From contig CM045998.1 in the NCBI GenBank assembly GCA_025175895.1, positions 16,911,153-16,975,152 of the forward strand: DNA of 64,000 nucleotides, read 5' to 3'. The translations under genes and the position numbers were made by a program. A model generated the notes under the pieces. It ran no database searches. It was not told the origin of the DNA and was given only the letters and a program-made list of their open reading frames with translations. The stretch comes from Wurfbainia villosa. Lineage: Eukaryota; Streptophyta; Magnoliopsida; Zingiberales; Zingiberaceae. Shown piece by piece: positions 34,110 through 46,440 of this stretch. Position 1 is the stretch's first letter. Each line of letters begins with the position of its first letter.

Positions 34110-36290
34110 TACTTCATTACCTTTATCGATGATCACTCATGATTTGAGTATGTATATCTTATGAGATATAAATCTGAAGCCTTTGAAAAGTTCAAAGAAT
34201 TCAGAAATGAAGTAGAGAAATAACTTGGTAAAAGTATTAAGATACTTTGATCTGATCGAGGTGGCGAATACTTAAGTCAAGAGTTTCAGGATTATCTAAG
34301 AGACAATGGTATATTGTCTCAATGGACTCCGTCTTATACATCGCAGCATAATGGTGTATCTGAAAGGCAAAATCAAACCTTATTGGACATGGTGAGATTG
34401 ATGATGAATCATGCAAGCCTTCCTAAATCCTTTTGGGGATACACACTCGAGACAGCTATTCACTTGCTGAATAGAGTCTCGACCAAGGCAGTCTCTGCTA
34501 CTCCATATCGGATATGGACGTGTAAGAAACCCCAGTTGTCTTATTTGAAGACATGGGGATGTCCTGCTTACGTGAAGAGGACTGCATCAGACAAGCTGGA
34601 TACTAAGTCTGATAAGTGTATATTTATTGGATACCCCAAGGAAACGAGGGGTTACCAATTCTATCATCCCTTGGAACAAAAGGTGTTTGTTTCAAGAAAT
34701 ATTGTATTTCTAGAGAAAGAGTTTCTCTTGCAAGAAAACAGTGGGAGTGAGGTTGAACTTGAGGAAGTTCAAGAAACTCCAATAGACACTAAAGGGACGT
34801 CTATACCGGAACCACAGTTGATTATTCGTGATGATGAAATAATGACTGAACCTATCGTTACACCACCTCTTTCCATATTTGGTAGGTCACATAAGATTCC
34901 TGAGAGATATGGATTTCTCGTAAGTGAATCTAATGATGTGTTACTCATTGAGGATGAGGAACCTACTAGTTACGAAGAAGTTTTGAAAAGTTCAAAAAAG
35001 AATAAATGACTAGTTGCCATGAAGTCTGAAATGGATTCCATGTATGAAAACTAAGTTTGAAACTTGGTGGATCCACCTGAAGGCATCACACCTATTGGGT
35101 GCAAGTGGGTTTTCAAGAAGAAAACTTATATGGATGGTAATGTGATTACCTATAAAGCTAGATTGGTGGCAAAATGTTATCGTCAAAAGCAAGGTGTTAA
35201 CTATGACGAGACCTTCTCACTAGTTGTCATGATTAAATCCATTCGGATACTCCTGGCCATAGCAGCTCATTATGATTATGAGATATGATAGATGGATGTG
35301 AAAATAGCTTTCCTTAATGGAAACCTGCATGAGGATGTGTATGTGATACAACCCGAGGGTTTCACATTGGTTGACAAAACCAAAGTATGTAAGCTTCAAC
35401 GGTCCATTTATGGACTGAAGCAAGCATCCAGGAGTTGAAATATCCATTTTGATGAGGCAATCAAAGAGTTTTATTTCTCACAAAATCCTGACGAACCTTG
35501 TGTGTACAAGAGGGTTAGTGGGAGTTCGATCGTATTCCTAGTATTATATGTCGATGATATATTACTCATAGGAAATGATATACCTATCTTACAGTCAGTC
35601 AAAGGTTAGTTATCCAAAATATTCTCCATGAAAGACATGGGAGAAGCGACCTACATCCTCGGGATTAAGATCTATAGAGATAGATCGAAAAGGTTACTTG
35701 GTCTTTTCGCAGTCTACATATATAGAAAGAGTGCTAAAGCAGTTTAGCATGTTTGAATCCAAGAAAGGTTATATACCCATGCGACATGAGATTCATCTTT
35801 CAAAGTCTATGTGTCCCCGCACAGAAGACGAGACGATTTGCATGAATAAGATTCCTTATGTTTCTGCAATATGATCTATTATGTATACAATGTTATGTAC
35901 AAGGCCCAACGTATCATATGCTTTGAGTGTCATGAGCAGATACCAGTCTGATCCAAGAATGGATCATTGGGTGGTTGCCAAGGCAATCCTTAAGTACTTG
36001 AGAAGAACTAAGGATATGTTCTTGGTATATGGAGAAGGAGATATGGTTACACGCGGGTATATGGATGTCAACTTCTAGACCGACAAGGATGACTCCAAGT
36101 CACAGTCTAGGTACATATTCACACTGAATGGTGGCGCAGTAAGTTGGAAAAGTTCCAAACAAGACACAGTTACTGATTCTACCACGGAAACAGAATACAT
36201 TACAGCTTCTGAAGCAGCAAAGGAGGCAGTTTGGATCAAGAAGTTTATCTCCGAACTTGGGGTGGTTCTGTCCATTGTTGAAGCATTACC
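34110..36290 (+). pseudogene. Element C pol: integrase, reverse transcriptase and start of RNase H
   Basis: Continues the integrase broken at 16586: FITFIDDHS, then ILRSDRGGEY, then the open part 34314-35009 with SQHNGVSERQNQTLLDM (catalytic Glu region), SFWGYTLETAIHLLNR and the copia C-terminal GCPAYVK / CIFIGYPKETRGY motifs. RT follows from 35064 with CKWVFKKK, KARLVAKCYRQ, then a TGA at 35286, MDVKIAFLNG, SIYGLKQASR and LYVDDILLIGN (about 35540-35572). RNase H begins around 35881. It then reaches TTTETEYI and AAKEAVWIKKF before being cut at 36290 by the solo LTR. Several stops are present. Confidence 0.92.
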
Positions 36291-39200
36291 TGTCACGCCC
36301 CAGGAGTATAATCACCATCCAAAAGATGGATGTAGCCCTTAGTGACAATATTCTTAAATACATTACTGGAATCCGAGATGACAAAATTTTCTAAAATAAT
36401 CAAAATATAAAATACAATTATCTTATTAATTGCATGCATGCACGACTAAAATATAAATCAATTAAAAGTAAAATAGATTTATAATACCAAATCAAATTGC
36501 GACAAAATCCAAAAAGCGTAAATAAAATATGATAACAATAATGAAAACAAATCGACATCTCAATGATGCAGTGGGATCAGCACGACAAGGGACTCTCTGA
36601 GCGACGCGAAGGTAGATCAACAGAACACGTCCTCTATCAGCTAATCTGGAGCCAAAGAAAAGAGGGAGTGAGTACAAATCACTCGGTGGGTGTATAGAAG
36701 ATAGTGCATGATAATATAAACATAATGGAGGTCAAAGGAAAGTAAACCCGAGTAACCCAAACCTCAGAGTACCAATATCAGTCTGCAACTAACCTGATCG
36801 GCCATACAATAAATGCACCTGTGACATACACAATCAACTGCAACCTGCAAGCAATACATATCCAAATACCGCGACAAATCCTCATGGATCTCGAGGTAAT
36901 ATAAAGGGACACTATCTGCGGGCAACAACATGCTACCACGAACGAGACTCGTGGGCAGATAGGAAATATACCGAGCACTATCTACGCGCAACCACATGCT
37001 ACCACGAATGAGACTTGTGGGTAGAAAGGCAATATAAAGACTCAATGTCTGCGGGGCAACGACATGCTACCACGAATGGATCTTGTGAGCAGACATAGTA
37101 TATAGCTATCTAGCTATTGATTGCACGCAACAACATGCTAACATGAATGGGTTTCGTGGATAGTCAGAGTATAGAACTATTTAGTTATTGATTGCATGCA
37201 ACAACGTGCTACCATGAATGGGTCTCATGGGCAATCGATTATCCTAGGTCGTTAAGCCTAGGGTTATCCAACACATCTAGCATGAAACGTCTATCAAGGT
37301 CGATAAAGATCATCAATCCACTAATAAGCACGTTGAGGTGGTTAAGCCTAGAGTTCCAACCCATCTAACATGAAACGTCTATCAAGGACAATAAAGATAA
37401 TAAATCTCCTAATAAGCACTTGTTCTATAAATATTGTTTCATTCCTTGCATTCCCTTCTAAGGAATAATCTCGTCTAAGTTATACTATTTATATCAATTC
37501 AATTATGTATGCAACAACATGCTATCACGAACGGGTATCATGGGCAGTTAAGATGTAAGGTAGCTATCTAGCTACAGACGATACACAAAACCAACTATCA
37601 CTAACTTTGAATGGGTAATCCAAGAGTATAACTCTATGGTAGATTCTCTCAACCACTAATGGGAGACATGATCGACCATAGGTATACAAATGCAACCATG
37701 ATTCGAAAGTAAGAAAACTCTACTACAGACTCTCTCAACCACGAATGGGAGACATAGTTCGCAGTCGATATATGAGAAATATTATATACCTTCTAAGGAA
37801 TAATCTCATCTTAATCATACTATCTCTACCAGTCCAATCACAATATCAACCGAAATAATAAATAAATAAACATATACCAGTAACATCTACTAATTTATAT
37901 CGAAGCAATAAATAAGCACATAACTGTAATATCAATCAAACATTAGAATAAATAACTACATGTTAATGATGAGAAGCAACCTAGAAACCAAGTAGAGTAT
38001 AAAAGGGTCAAGCGATTATAAGATCAAAGCAATACTAGAAAGAACATAAAGTATAAATATAATATAACCTAAGTAAACAACGTAACCAAAATAATCATGC
38101 ACTACGATCTAAAGAGGTCAAAGAAGGAACCACCCACCTAATAAGTAGATCATGTTGATGGTCTTCACGCCCACAAATCTATCTTGAATCAAAATCCTGC
38201 AACATAGATCATAGATCATAACAAAGTTCTACCGTCTACTGATCAAACCCAAATCTTACATCGACTGTATATCCCGATTAATTAATCAAGAATTAATTAA
38301 GGTATTATCCTAACCCAATTAATCAATCGTACAACCCAAACCATAATCCCATAAATAACCCTTCTACTGCACAGTTAACAAAATCCAATTCGAAACTTAC
38401 TTAGTTCAGAGTCCATGACACTAGCTTCATGGTTCAACTTCCCTAGCAATTTACCATCGAACCAAAGATAAAATCAGAAGTATAAGGGGAATGCATCCAT
38501 AATGTATCATGATCCATTCTTACCTAGTTTACCCAGCACAACTCCTTAATCCCAACATAGGCATCCAATCTGAATCAATTAGGTTAGTTTGAAAGAAATC
38601 CCTACATAGATCACCTTCCTCACCTAACACAGCTTAAATCACAAAGTCTTCTGACTTAAAGATAGAGTAACAGGAATGATTCAAGCTGTCGGATTAGGGC
38701 AAAAGAAAACCCTCCAATAACCTGATCACCGAATATGAAAAAAAAAACAAACTCCAACAACTAACGTGGTCGACCACCAGGTATGGCAAGGACTGGATGC
38801 AACGGTGATCGACAAGATGCTCCGACGATGAAACGCCAGATGAGAAGGGTGACGACAAGTTGGCTCGGGCGATAGCGATGGAGTTAGGATGCGAGGCAAT
38901 TCGCAACAACGACACGAATAGGATAGTGGATCGCAATCGGAATCAACTACTAGATGGCCTGATGTAGCGCCGACGAAGAGGAACAAGGCACCAAGAGAAA
39001 GGAGCGACAACTCCGGTTGCAACTGAGCTCGCCGCAAGAGGCACCGTGATTGGCAGAAGGAGACACTGGCATTGTCCGTCGGGCGATGGAGATGAGGAGA
39101 AGGAGAAGAAAAGAAAATGCGATTGGGAGAGGGAAGAGGGATTATGGTGTGAGAAATAGGGATCGAGAGAAAAGAAAAACCGGGATTAAATCTCTAATCC

Positions 39201-39439
39201 CAACTTAGGCTTTTACTTAAACTCTAACTTAGGGTTTGATTTATATAATCTTAGGCTAATTGACTTAATCAACATTTAAAATAATTAGACTTAGCCAAAT
39301 CTAATAAAATTTTATCTCGATATTTTTTAATAAATGTTTAATAACTAAATTTTGTTTTAATAGAATTAAATAAATTTATTTTTTCTATTTTATTTCATTT
39401 TAAATTTTTTTATTATATAATTTTTTTATATATATTACA
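36291..39439 (-). mobile_element. Ty3-type solo LTR nested in RNase H of element C
   Basis: 3149 bp from TGTCACGCCCC to ATTACA, with flanking 5-bp TTACC (36286-36290) and TTACT (39440-39444), one mismatch. No primer site, polypurine tract or pol is found inside, so it is a solo LTR. The plus-strand start matches the ends of G's LTRs, so it lies in minus orientation. It holds a cluster of hairpin-forming repeats (36910-37250) and a GC-rich part (38760-39130). The copia reading frame resumes right after it. Confidence 0.85.
36910..37250 (-). repeat. Cluster of five hairpin modules in the solo LTR
   Basis: ATGCTACCACGAAYGRG followed by TCGTGGGCAG-type sequence recurs about every 60-75 bp (near 36929, 36990, 37061, 37127 and 37205). 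CCACGA and TCGTGG form a short stem. A more distant copy is at about 37510, and similar modules occur at 28385, 28490 and 28995 in the related LTR fragment. Confidence 0.75.
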
Positions 39440-39444
39440 TTACT

Positions 39445-39688
39445 AGTTTACTGCGACAACATTGGAGCTATCACACAGGCAAAGGAACCCCGGTCTCACC
39501 AACGATCCAAACACGTGCTTCGGCAATATTATCTGATCAAAGAAATTATCAGTAGAAAAGAAATACAAATCGAGAAGATTCCCATAGAAAGGAACCTAGT
39601 AGATCCTTTGACAAAGGCTCTATCACATTGTAAGTTTGAGAGTCACATCAAGGACTATGGTATTGGATACCATGGCGATTGGCTTTAG
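39445..39688 (+). pseudogene. Element C RNase H, C-terminal end
   Basis: Resumes with YCDNIGAI and AKEPRSHQRSKHVLRQYYLI, the copia RNase H end with its conserved His-Gln-Arg-Ser-Lys-His block. It then runs to IERNLVDPLTKAL and stops with TAG at 39686-39688 after HGDWL. About one base is missing at the junction with the solo LTR compared with an open frame. Confidence 0.9.
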
Positions 39689-39702
39689 GCCAAGTGAGAG
39701 TT
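39689..39702 (+). promoter_or_regulatory. Polypurine tract of element C
   Basis: GCCAAGTGAGAGTT directly after the pol stop and before the LTR start at 39703; the position fits plus-strand priming, although purity is moderate. Confidence 0.6.
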
Positions 39703-41830
39703 TGTTATGTTTGATAGGTGCCTAAGGCAATTTCCTTATGGTTGTACTATTTATTTGATAAATAAAGATTCACTATTTGAGTGCACATATCATATGTGTT
39801 TGATTGGATCTTAAACTTATTTACTGAATGTCCGCGATACGATTCATAGCATGAGAGAACTTGTGATTGGATCACAACTAATGAGTATCTCTACATGTAT
39901 AATTATGAATGTATTGAAATAATCCCTAGTCGATGAATTGATGAGTTTGAACATCATCAATTCTGGGAGACTAGCACGAATTACTCTTTGGTTTAGCCAA
40001 GCAGCTGCTCCTCACTGGCTGGAGACATTGAGATGTCGAGAGTTAAACGTGGATGTTAATTATGGTAAATATTTCATTGGAGTGACCTGCTGTAAGACTT
40101 CACATGATTCTCTGCATATAAGATATGACACTGAAGCTCTTACTGCAACTCAAGTGTGAGTTTCCTTCGACTTGAGGTATTCAAGTCATCTTTGTTATGG
40201 AGACTTATACTTTGACATTTTAGTCGATACATCTCTACGGAGGTGTGGGTACGGGATGATTGGGTATAAATCGAAGTGCTTGAAGGTGATTGAATAGCCA
40301 ACAAATGATTCACCACTCCTTGCGAGGAGATGTATACCCTATGGTCACTCGTCAGGATTGTTACTCAAAGTCTTTGGCCAAAGCATTGCATGTCAAGAGT
40401 ATGGTACTCTTGGATACATGTCGAAGTAATTAGAATCCACTAAACAAGGAAGTAAGACTTGGGCTAGGTGTGACGTAGTCAGCCTAGTGGGGACTGACAT
40501 ATAGATCATGTCCTGAACCAAGTCGATATAAGATGAGTGAAAGGAATGAGGCATGATTCACTATAGATGCTAAAGGATTCGAAAATGGTTCCGAGATCAA
40601 CTATTAATTTTTTTGTTAATTGGAGATCATGATGTACTACTAGGTGTCACTCATGATCATTCCATAATTAATGGTTAATTATGGATGACCAACATAAATC
40701 GAGAATCTATTAGGTCACACGCACTACGAATCCTTCGAAGAGACTTAAAACGAGTTTGAGAATTAGATTCTCAAGATCGAGAGAGATCAAGTTTTGTTGG
40801 ACCAAACACATGCCAAATATGGAAATATTTGTCAAGTCAAAAACGCGAAAGGAGCACGTCTTAAGAAGATGGGTTGGGCCTTAAAAGGTTTAATTATAAA
40901 CCAAACTCATTTGGTTTTTATTAAAAGGGCTCTCTTTTGGTTAAGGGTCCAATTAGGCTTTAATAGATGAGATTAAGTTTTAATGGTTATGGGCTTAGGG
41001 ATTTGATCCACTAATCTATAACCCATTAGGATTAGTGCCTATATAAAGGGTTATAAAGGCTAAACCTAATGAATAGAAGTCCTTAAGGCTCTCTTCCTCA
41101 ACCTAGCCGAACTCTCTACCCTCTTCCTTCTTCTTTGCCGTCGACCCTAGCAAGGCTCCCTCTTGTTTAGGTCCAACCAACTCCGACCAAATCTTCCTCA
41201 TGGTGGATTGACCATTCGGCCAAGGCTTGGAACAAAGGTTTCTTCCTTTGTGCCCTTGGCTGAACCTAGGAGAATTAGGATTTGGTGTTCCGTCAGCCAT
41301 CAAGGAAACAAGGGTTATTTTCATCTCTTTAGAGGTCGGCCACTCTAGGTTTTAGGGTTGTTATTGTCGCTTATTGAAGCTTCAAAAATAGCGGCTAATT
41401 CTGACAAGAATCAACAACCTTACGAAGGTTGTTCGAGGACTCATTTGTGTCGCAAAATGAGTCGGCGTTTGCTCTCTGATCACCCGACCTTCTTGCTTCA
41501 TCAAGTAGCGAAGAGAAGGTCAAACTTGTGACTTTGAGAAGTCATCCCTCTGAAGATTCGACGTGAATACGAGTAGAGATAAAGCTCCACGAGCGTCGTA
41601 TGGTTGATGCCTTTCCAACTCGCCATCATCCAAAAGGTATACCTAGAGTAAAATTTATTTTATTCTTGTTGTATGTAAAATCTTATTTGGCGAATATGTC
41701 TGCACATATTGTAATCCTGTATGCGTGGGTGTGAGTATTATAATAATTTAAGAAATTATTACATTTTTCTTCTGCTGTGTTCGTTTGTGAAACGACAAAA
41801 GTACATCTACGCGTCGACCATAACCCAACA
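39703..41830 (+). mobile_element. 3' LTR of Ty1/copia element C (full length)
   Basis: 2128 bp from TGTTATG to ACCCAACA. The last 1167 bases match the truncated 5' LTR at 11751-12906. A TATAAAG-type promoter lies near 41042-41056. Small reading frames in it (41103-41324, 39938-40159) have no support as genes. Confidence 0.88.
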
Positions 41831-41924
41831 CGTATAACAATCTTATAAATGAGCATGTGAAAATAATCGACAATCAATGATGAATCACTATTCACCCCCC
41901 TCTAACGATGTCAAGGTTCTAACA
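41831..41924 (+). mobile_element. Tail of an older SIRE-like LTR into which element C inserted
   Basis: Contains TATTCACCCCCCTCTAAC and ends TCTAACA, the closing signature of the SIRE-like LTRs in this window. It begins at the right edge of element C, so C probably landed in this LTR; the left half is lost. Confidence 0.55.
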
Positions 41925-42740
41925 GTAGATGGATTCATGTGTAGTCTATAGCTAGATATAGGTACTTGTCCTATCTACCCATCGAAGTCAGTGGTAGCTA
42001 GATTCACATGCAAACAATGACCGTATATATGTATGGACTGCCCACTCGGATTTAATGGTAGCGGATTCATGTGCAGTCTGTAGCTAGATAATTACTTATC
42101 CTATCTTTCCATTCAGAGTTAGTGGGTAGTTGAATTCGCATACAGACAGTGACCATGTATATGTTTGTTATATGATGTTTTATGTTTGTACATATTGTTA
42201 TGTGCAATATAGTCATTGATTGTTATTTACTTATGTTCATGGTATTACACTCATTTGATCAGATTGATATATGCATTTTGTTATGTTTTTACTCTTACTG
42301 TGATTAGTAGATATTGCCTTTGAGATTGTATTACTTTTTGATCTCTTTACACTTACTTCATATACCATCTTTCTTATACTTGTTGAATAACTAGTACTCA
42401 CTATCTCATTTACTTTTCTTTCTCCTCCAAGTAGTAGGTAGAGGATATAATATGATGCTCAGAGGTCCTATTTGTCGGTTCCACCTTACGTCGAGAATTT
42501 TTGGTCTTTATTTTTCTTATATTCGACACTTTGGTTTCATATTTGTGTTGTTATAATACTTGACTTGTAATAATATTTTTTTGTTTTGTCACTCCATTTT
42601 CAATTATGTTTATTTATTGTGTCGAAGTTATACTTGTGTACACATTTGAGATTCATATATCTTTATACTTGACCATTTTATTTTATCGTTGTATATGATT
42701 TGTGTTTGCCAGCAGTCAAGGGGGGAGCTTACATGGGCCC
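41925..42740 (+). other. Decayed LTR-like DNA with a ~130-bp direct repeat
   Basis: Two diverged copies (about 41925-42055 and 42056-42185) share GGATTCATGTGTAGTC, AGCTAGATA and a CCTATCT block. In reverse complement they recall the hairpin-module region of the Ty3 solo LTR. No coding was seen. The rest is AT-rich. Confidence 0.4.
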
Positions 42741-43313
42741 AGTGTGGACAATTGGCCACACTCGGTCCAGAATTTTTTTTTCAATTTTTTTTTATTTAAA
42801 TTTGTACAGTAAAAAATTTAATTTTTATTATTTTATTAATTATATTATATTATACCTCCACTAAACTAACATCTTAGTTTCACCCTTGTCAGTAGTTATT
42901 TAGTCGTATATCATGTCGTATCATATATTTTTACTAGAGGGTACTGTCCGATTTGATGGACAAATATACCTCTGGAGTAAGACACTGAACCTATCCTTCC
43001 ATCAGAGTATCTAATCGCCCATATATTGTTATAAAAGTATTATTGTATGTGGTCAGTATTTACTTGTGCACTAATATTTTATTATTGTATTCTATTGGTG
43101 AAGGGGCTTTTAGCTATGTCAAATGACACTATTACTTTAAGGATATTGAATTTAACAATTCACTTTTTAATTAATTTATCATATTTATATCATTGGTGAT
43201 ATTTATATCATTGATGATATTTATATCATTGTTGATATATATATATACATATGTACATATATACATATGTATACATATACACATATGCATATGCATATGT
43301 ATACATATGCATA

Positions 43314-43352
<39 letters not shown>

Positions 43353-44300
43353 GAAAGTTATCATTAATTGATAATAAAAGATGATGATAATTTAGAGCTG
43401 ATAATTATAATTCTAAATATTGATAAACAACCAAAATTTAAAATAGAAGATAATTATAATTGTATATATATATTAAGGTTGTGATATGAAATTGTGATCT
43501 ATTATATTTTTTTGATCTTTAAATAAAATTAAATTTATACATATTTGTTATGATTATCCATTTAGTAATTTATATTTATTGTATTTTCTTGACCTCTAAT
43601 TTTACGAGCACAAATATCCATTTAGTAATCATTAATTTGTTTCAACTTATATTCAAAATTGTTCAGAAATATCGATGGGTTGATTTTTTATTTAATTTTA
43701 ATGTCATTGAATTTTTGTTTGTTTATTAGATATTTTATATACATATAAATTTTTGTCTTTTTTATATTCCCATCCCATGGGGTAAAATTTAATTGTTTTT
43801 TATTGTTGGGTTATGGTTGTTATTAGATATTTTATATGTACAGTTTTCTTGTATTCATACAAAAAAATATATTTAAATGGATATAAAAAGTTGGTGGAGT
43901 TTCATATATTCTTACATAGAAAATTTAATTATTCGGATATGGCAATAGATAAAATATAATTAATATTTTTATTATATACTGATTATTAAAAGAATCTTGA
44001 AATTTATAAGTTTTTTATACCTGAATTTGATGACAATGTACATAATAATTCAATTATATTGTTTGTATATATTAGTTTTTTTCCTTTTCTTTCTATCTAA
44101 AAACATATATACTTAATTTCATTTATGAATGATCATTATTATTTTTTTTTTATTTATAAATAGATAGAGAACCGATGTATATATCTAATTTCTTTAATTT
44201 TATAGTTATTTTTGTGTCTTCATAATGCACCAATTATAATAACAACGTAATTAATTACTAATTTCAATTTGATGAAATGTACTTAAATAACTGAATTCTC
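42741..44300. other. AT-rich intergenic DNA with microsatellites
   Basis: No gene seen. A short inverted repeat AGTGTGG/CCACACT lies at 42741-42762. A three-copy ~21-bp repeat of the TTATATCATTGRTGATAT type is at about 43180-43235. It is followed by alternating ATATGCAT/ATACAT tracts, and a pure (AT)n runs to about 43349. Long T-rich runs follow. Confidence 0.6.
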
Positions 44301-46440
44301 CAAAAGACAGAGGCTTCAAAAACAAAAACAAAAAAAAACACACACACTCCATCTCCATTTGATTGCCTTTTGTTCTCTTATGTGACCCACCATGTTCAGT
44401 TGATGACGATAAGAATGATTAGGTTGTCTCCCAATTGGCGAGCACCCTTCGCTTTCCGAGTTTCAAGCAAACTGAGATATGCAGACAGATTGAATTGAAG
44501 TAGTGTAAACTAGATAACATAGATATATATTCCATGATTGCATAGCATCTCATGTGCTGAAAAAACATTTCATTTGCTCGAAAAAGGCAACGGTGACTTC
44601 GGTTTCAAGGGATCCACGCCATGAGTGCATACACTATATATAATAGCCATTAGCTAGTGGAGTGTACAGTAGTCGAGATTAAATCTGAATCTGTTCATAG
44701 AAGATATATCCTTATACAGATCCTCTTCAGTCTATTTGTTTTAATATATATATAATGTATTTGTCATTTTTCTGAAACATGCGACTGTTTTGGAAGAAAA
44801 CTATCCAAAATGATAGAATTGACTGTATATATTATACAAGAGAAAACAAGAGGAAAAAAAATTATTGTGGGGAGGAGCAAGTGGCGTTTGCACCACAATT
44901 TTGAGTGAAGTTGGGATGTCACTAGCCGTGGGCCATGACTGATAGTGCTGAACAGTTGATTGGGCAAACAACGAGTTAGGTGATTAATTTATTTTAGGAT
45001 GACTTTTGCATCCTTGAAAAGTAAAGCAAATTGCATCTTCTTTTGCAAAGTTGATATGAGAGAGTGCATAGCCCTTTAAAAAAATAAGGGCAAAACAGTG
45101 CCCCACCAACCTCGAGTTAATTAGGAGAAGTAGGAAAAAGAAAAAGGGGTTTCGTATAAATGAATAGAATGGAATTGACTGAAATGAAATGAAATGAAAC
45201 AAGGTGATAACTTTTTTTTTGTTTTTGTTTTAACTATAGAATGATATAGTTGTTTTGGTCAATTTGACTGATATAATATATTTATTCATCACGTTCCACT
45301 ACTTTTTTTGGTCCCAAATCACATCCCAACTATGATTTTTTTTTATGAATTACCTTTGATTTTTTATGTAACTATATATCTTTCAAGATAAAAAAGTGTA
45401 AGATAATTCACACGCTAGATAATGGAATGATTTATAATAAAATTGTATATTTAAGTCTCTTCCAACTTAAAAAAGACTATTCTAGCTAGTTGTCTCGCAT
45501 GGTAGCGTGTATTTTCTTTTTAAAAATAAGCTTTTAAAATAAAATTTCTCAAAAACAAATCCTAACGTTCTGATCAAAATTCTTTAAAAAACATTATTTT
45601 AAATGATGTTACGTTATAATTCGATTTAACTTTTTTTACAACTCTTTTATATGGATATAAAAATTTATGATATTTGATTTAAAAAATAAAATAAAATCAA
45701 CTATGAGTTGCGTTGATACCATCCTCTCTTAGCAGCCCTCAAATTGCATATTGCATATGAAGTTTATATCGAGGATACAAAAAATGTGTCTTCTTGTGGG
45801 ACTAAGCGAGAAGATCAATAGCTTCTTTTCATAAGAAAATCAGCTATTTGAAATTTTGATAGTCAAATTTCTTCTATGTGAGACTAAAAAGATGCTCGTC
45901 TCAAATTTATTTTTGAAGAGGTTAAAATTATTTTCTGAAAGGTCTCAAAAATTAATTAATATGAGGAATTTAAAATTTAATTTATTAAAATATAAGATAA
46001 ATTTATGTGTTTGTCGCAATAATAAACACACTGTTATTGTCAGAAGAAATAAAAAAAAACTTGAGCAAAATCTGTGAAGAGATACAATATTGCTTTTATT
46101 AAAAGGAACAAAAGGACACATTGGAAGACAATGAGAGATGCGGCAGAATGAAAAAATTAATGCTGGAGCAAAGCGAGAGGAGACAACCTTGTAAATAACG
46201 ATAAGTCACATTCCGTTGCAACATACTTGCTGCATCCATTACTACATACGCAAGAGGAGAAAAAAAAGCTAATTAAAATCTAATTAAAATAAAGTTCCAA
46301 ATAACTCAAACGATGGCGGTTGTGAGATAATTTGCTAGAATCCAGTAATTCTTTAAGCAAAAGGAAAAAAAAAAATAGAGATCGATGTATTGACATTTTG
46401 TACGACTCGAGATTCTAATTTAATCATTTTACAAAGAGGC
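44301..46440. other. AT-rich intergenic DNA, no gene recognised
   Basis: Several reading frames of 65-75 codons occur on both strands (for example 44764-44967, 45856-46077). They are low in complexity and show no family pattern, and I do not accept them as genes. No LTR boundaries or terminal inverted repeats were found. Confidence 0.5.

Noticed and set aside
45856..46077. 73-codon Lys/Asn/Leu-rich frame
   Set aside because: AT-rich composition only; no motif and no relation to neighbouring features.
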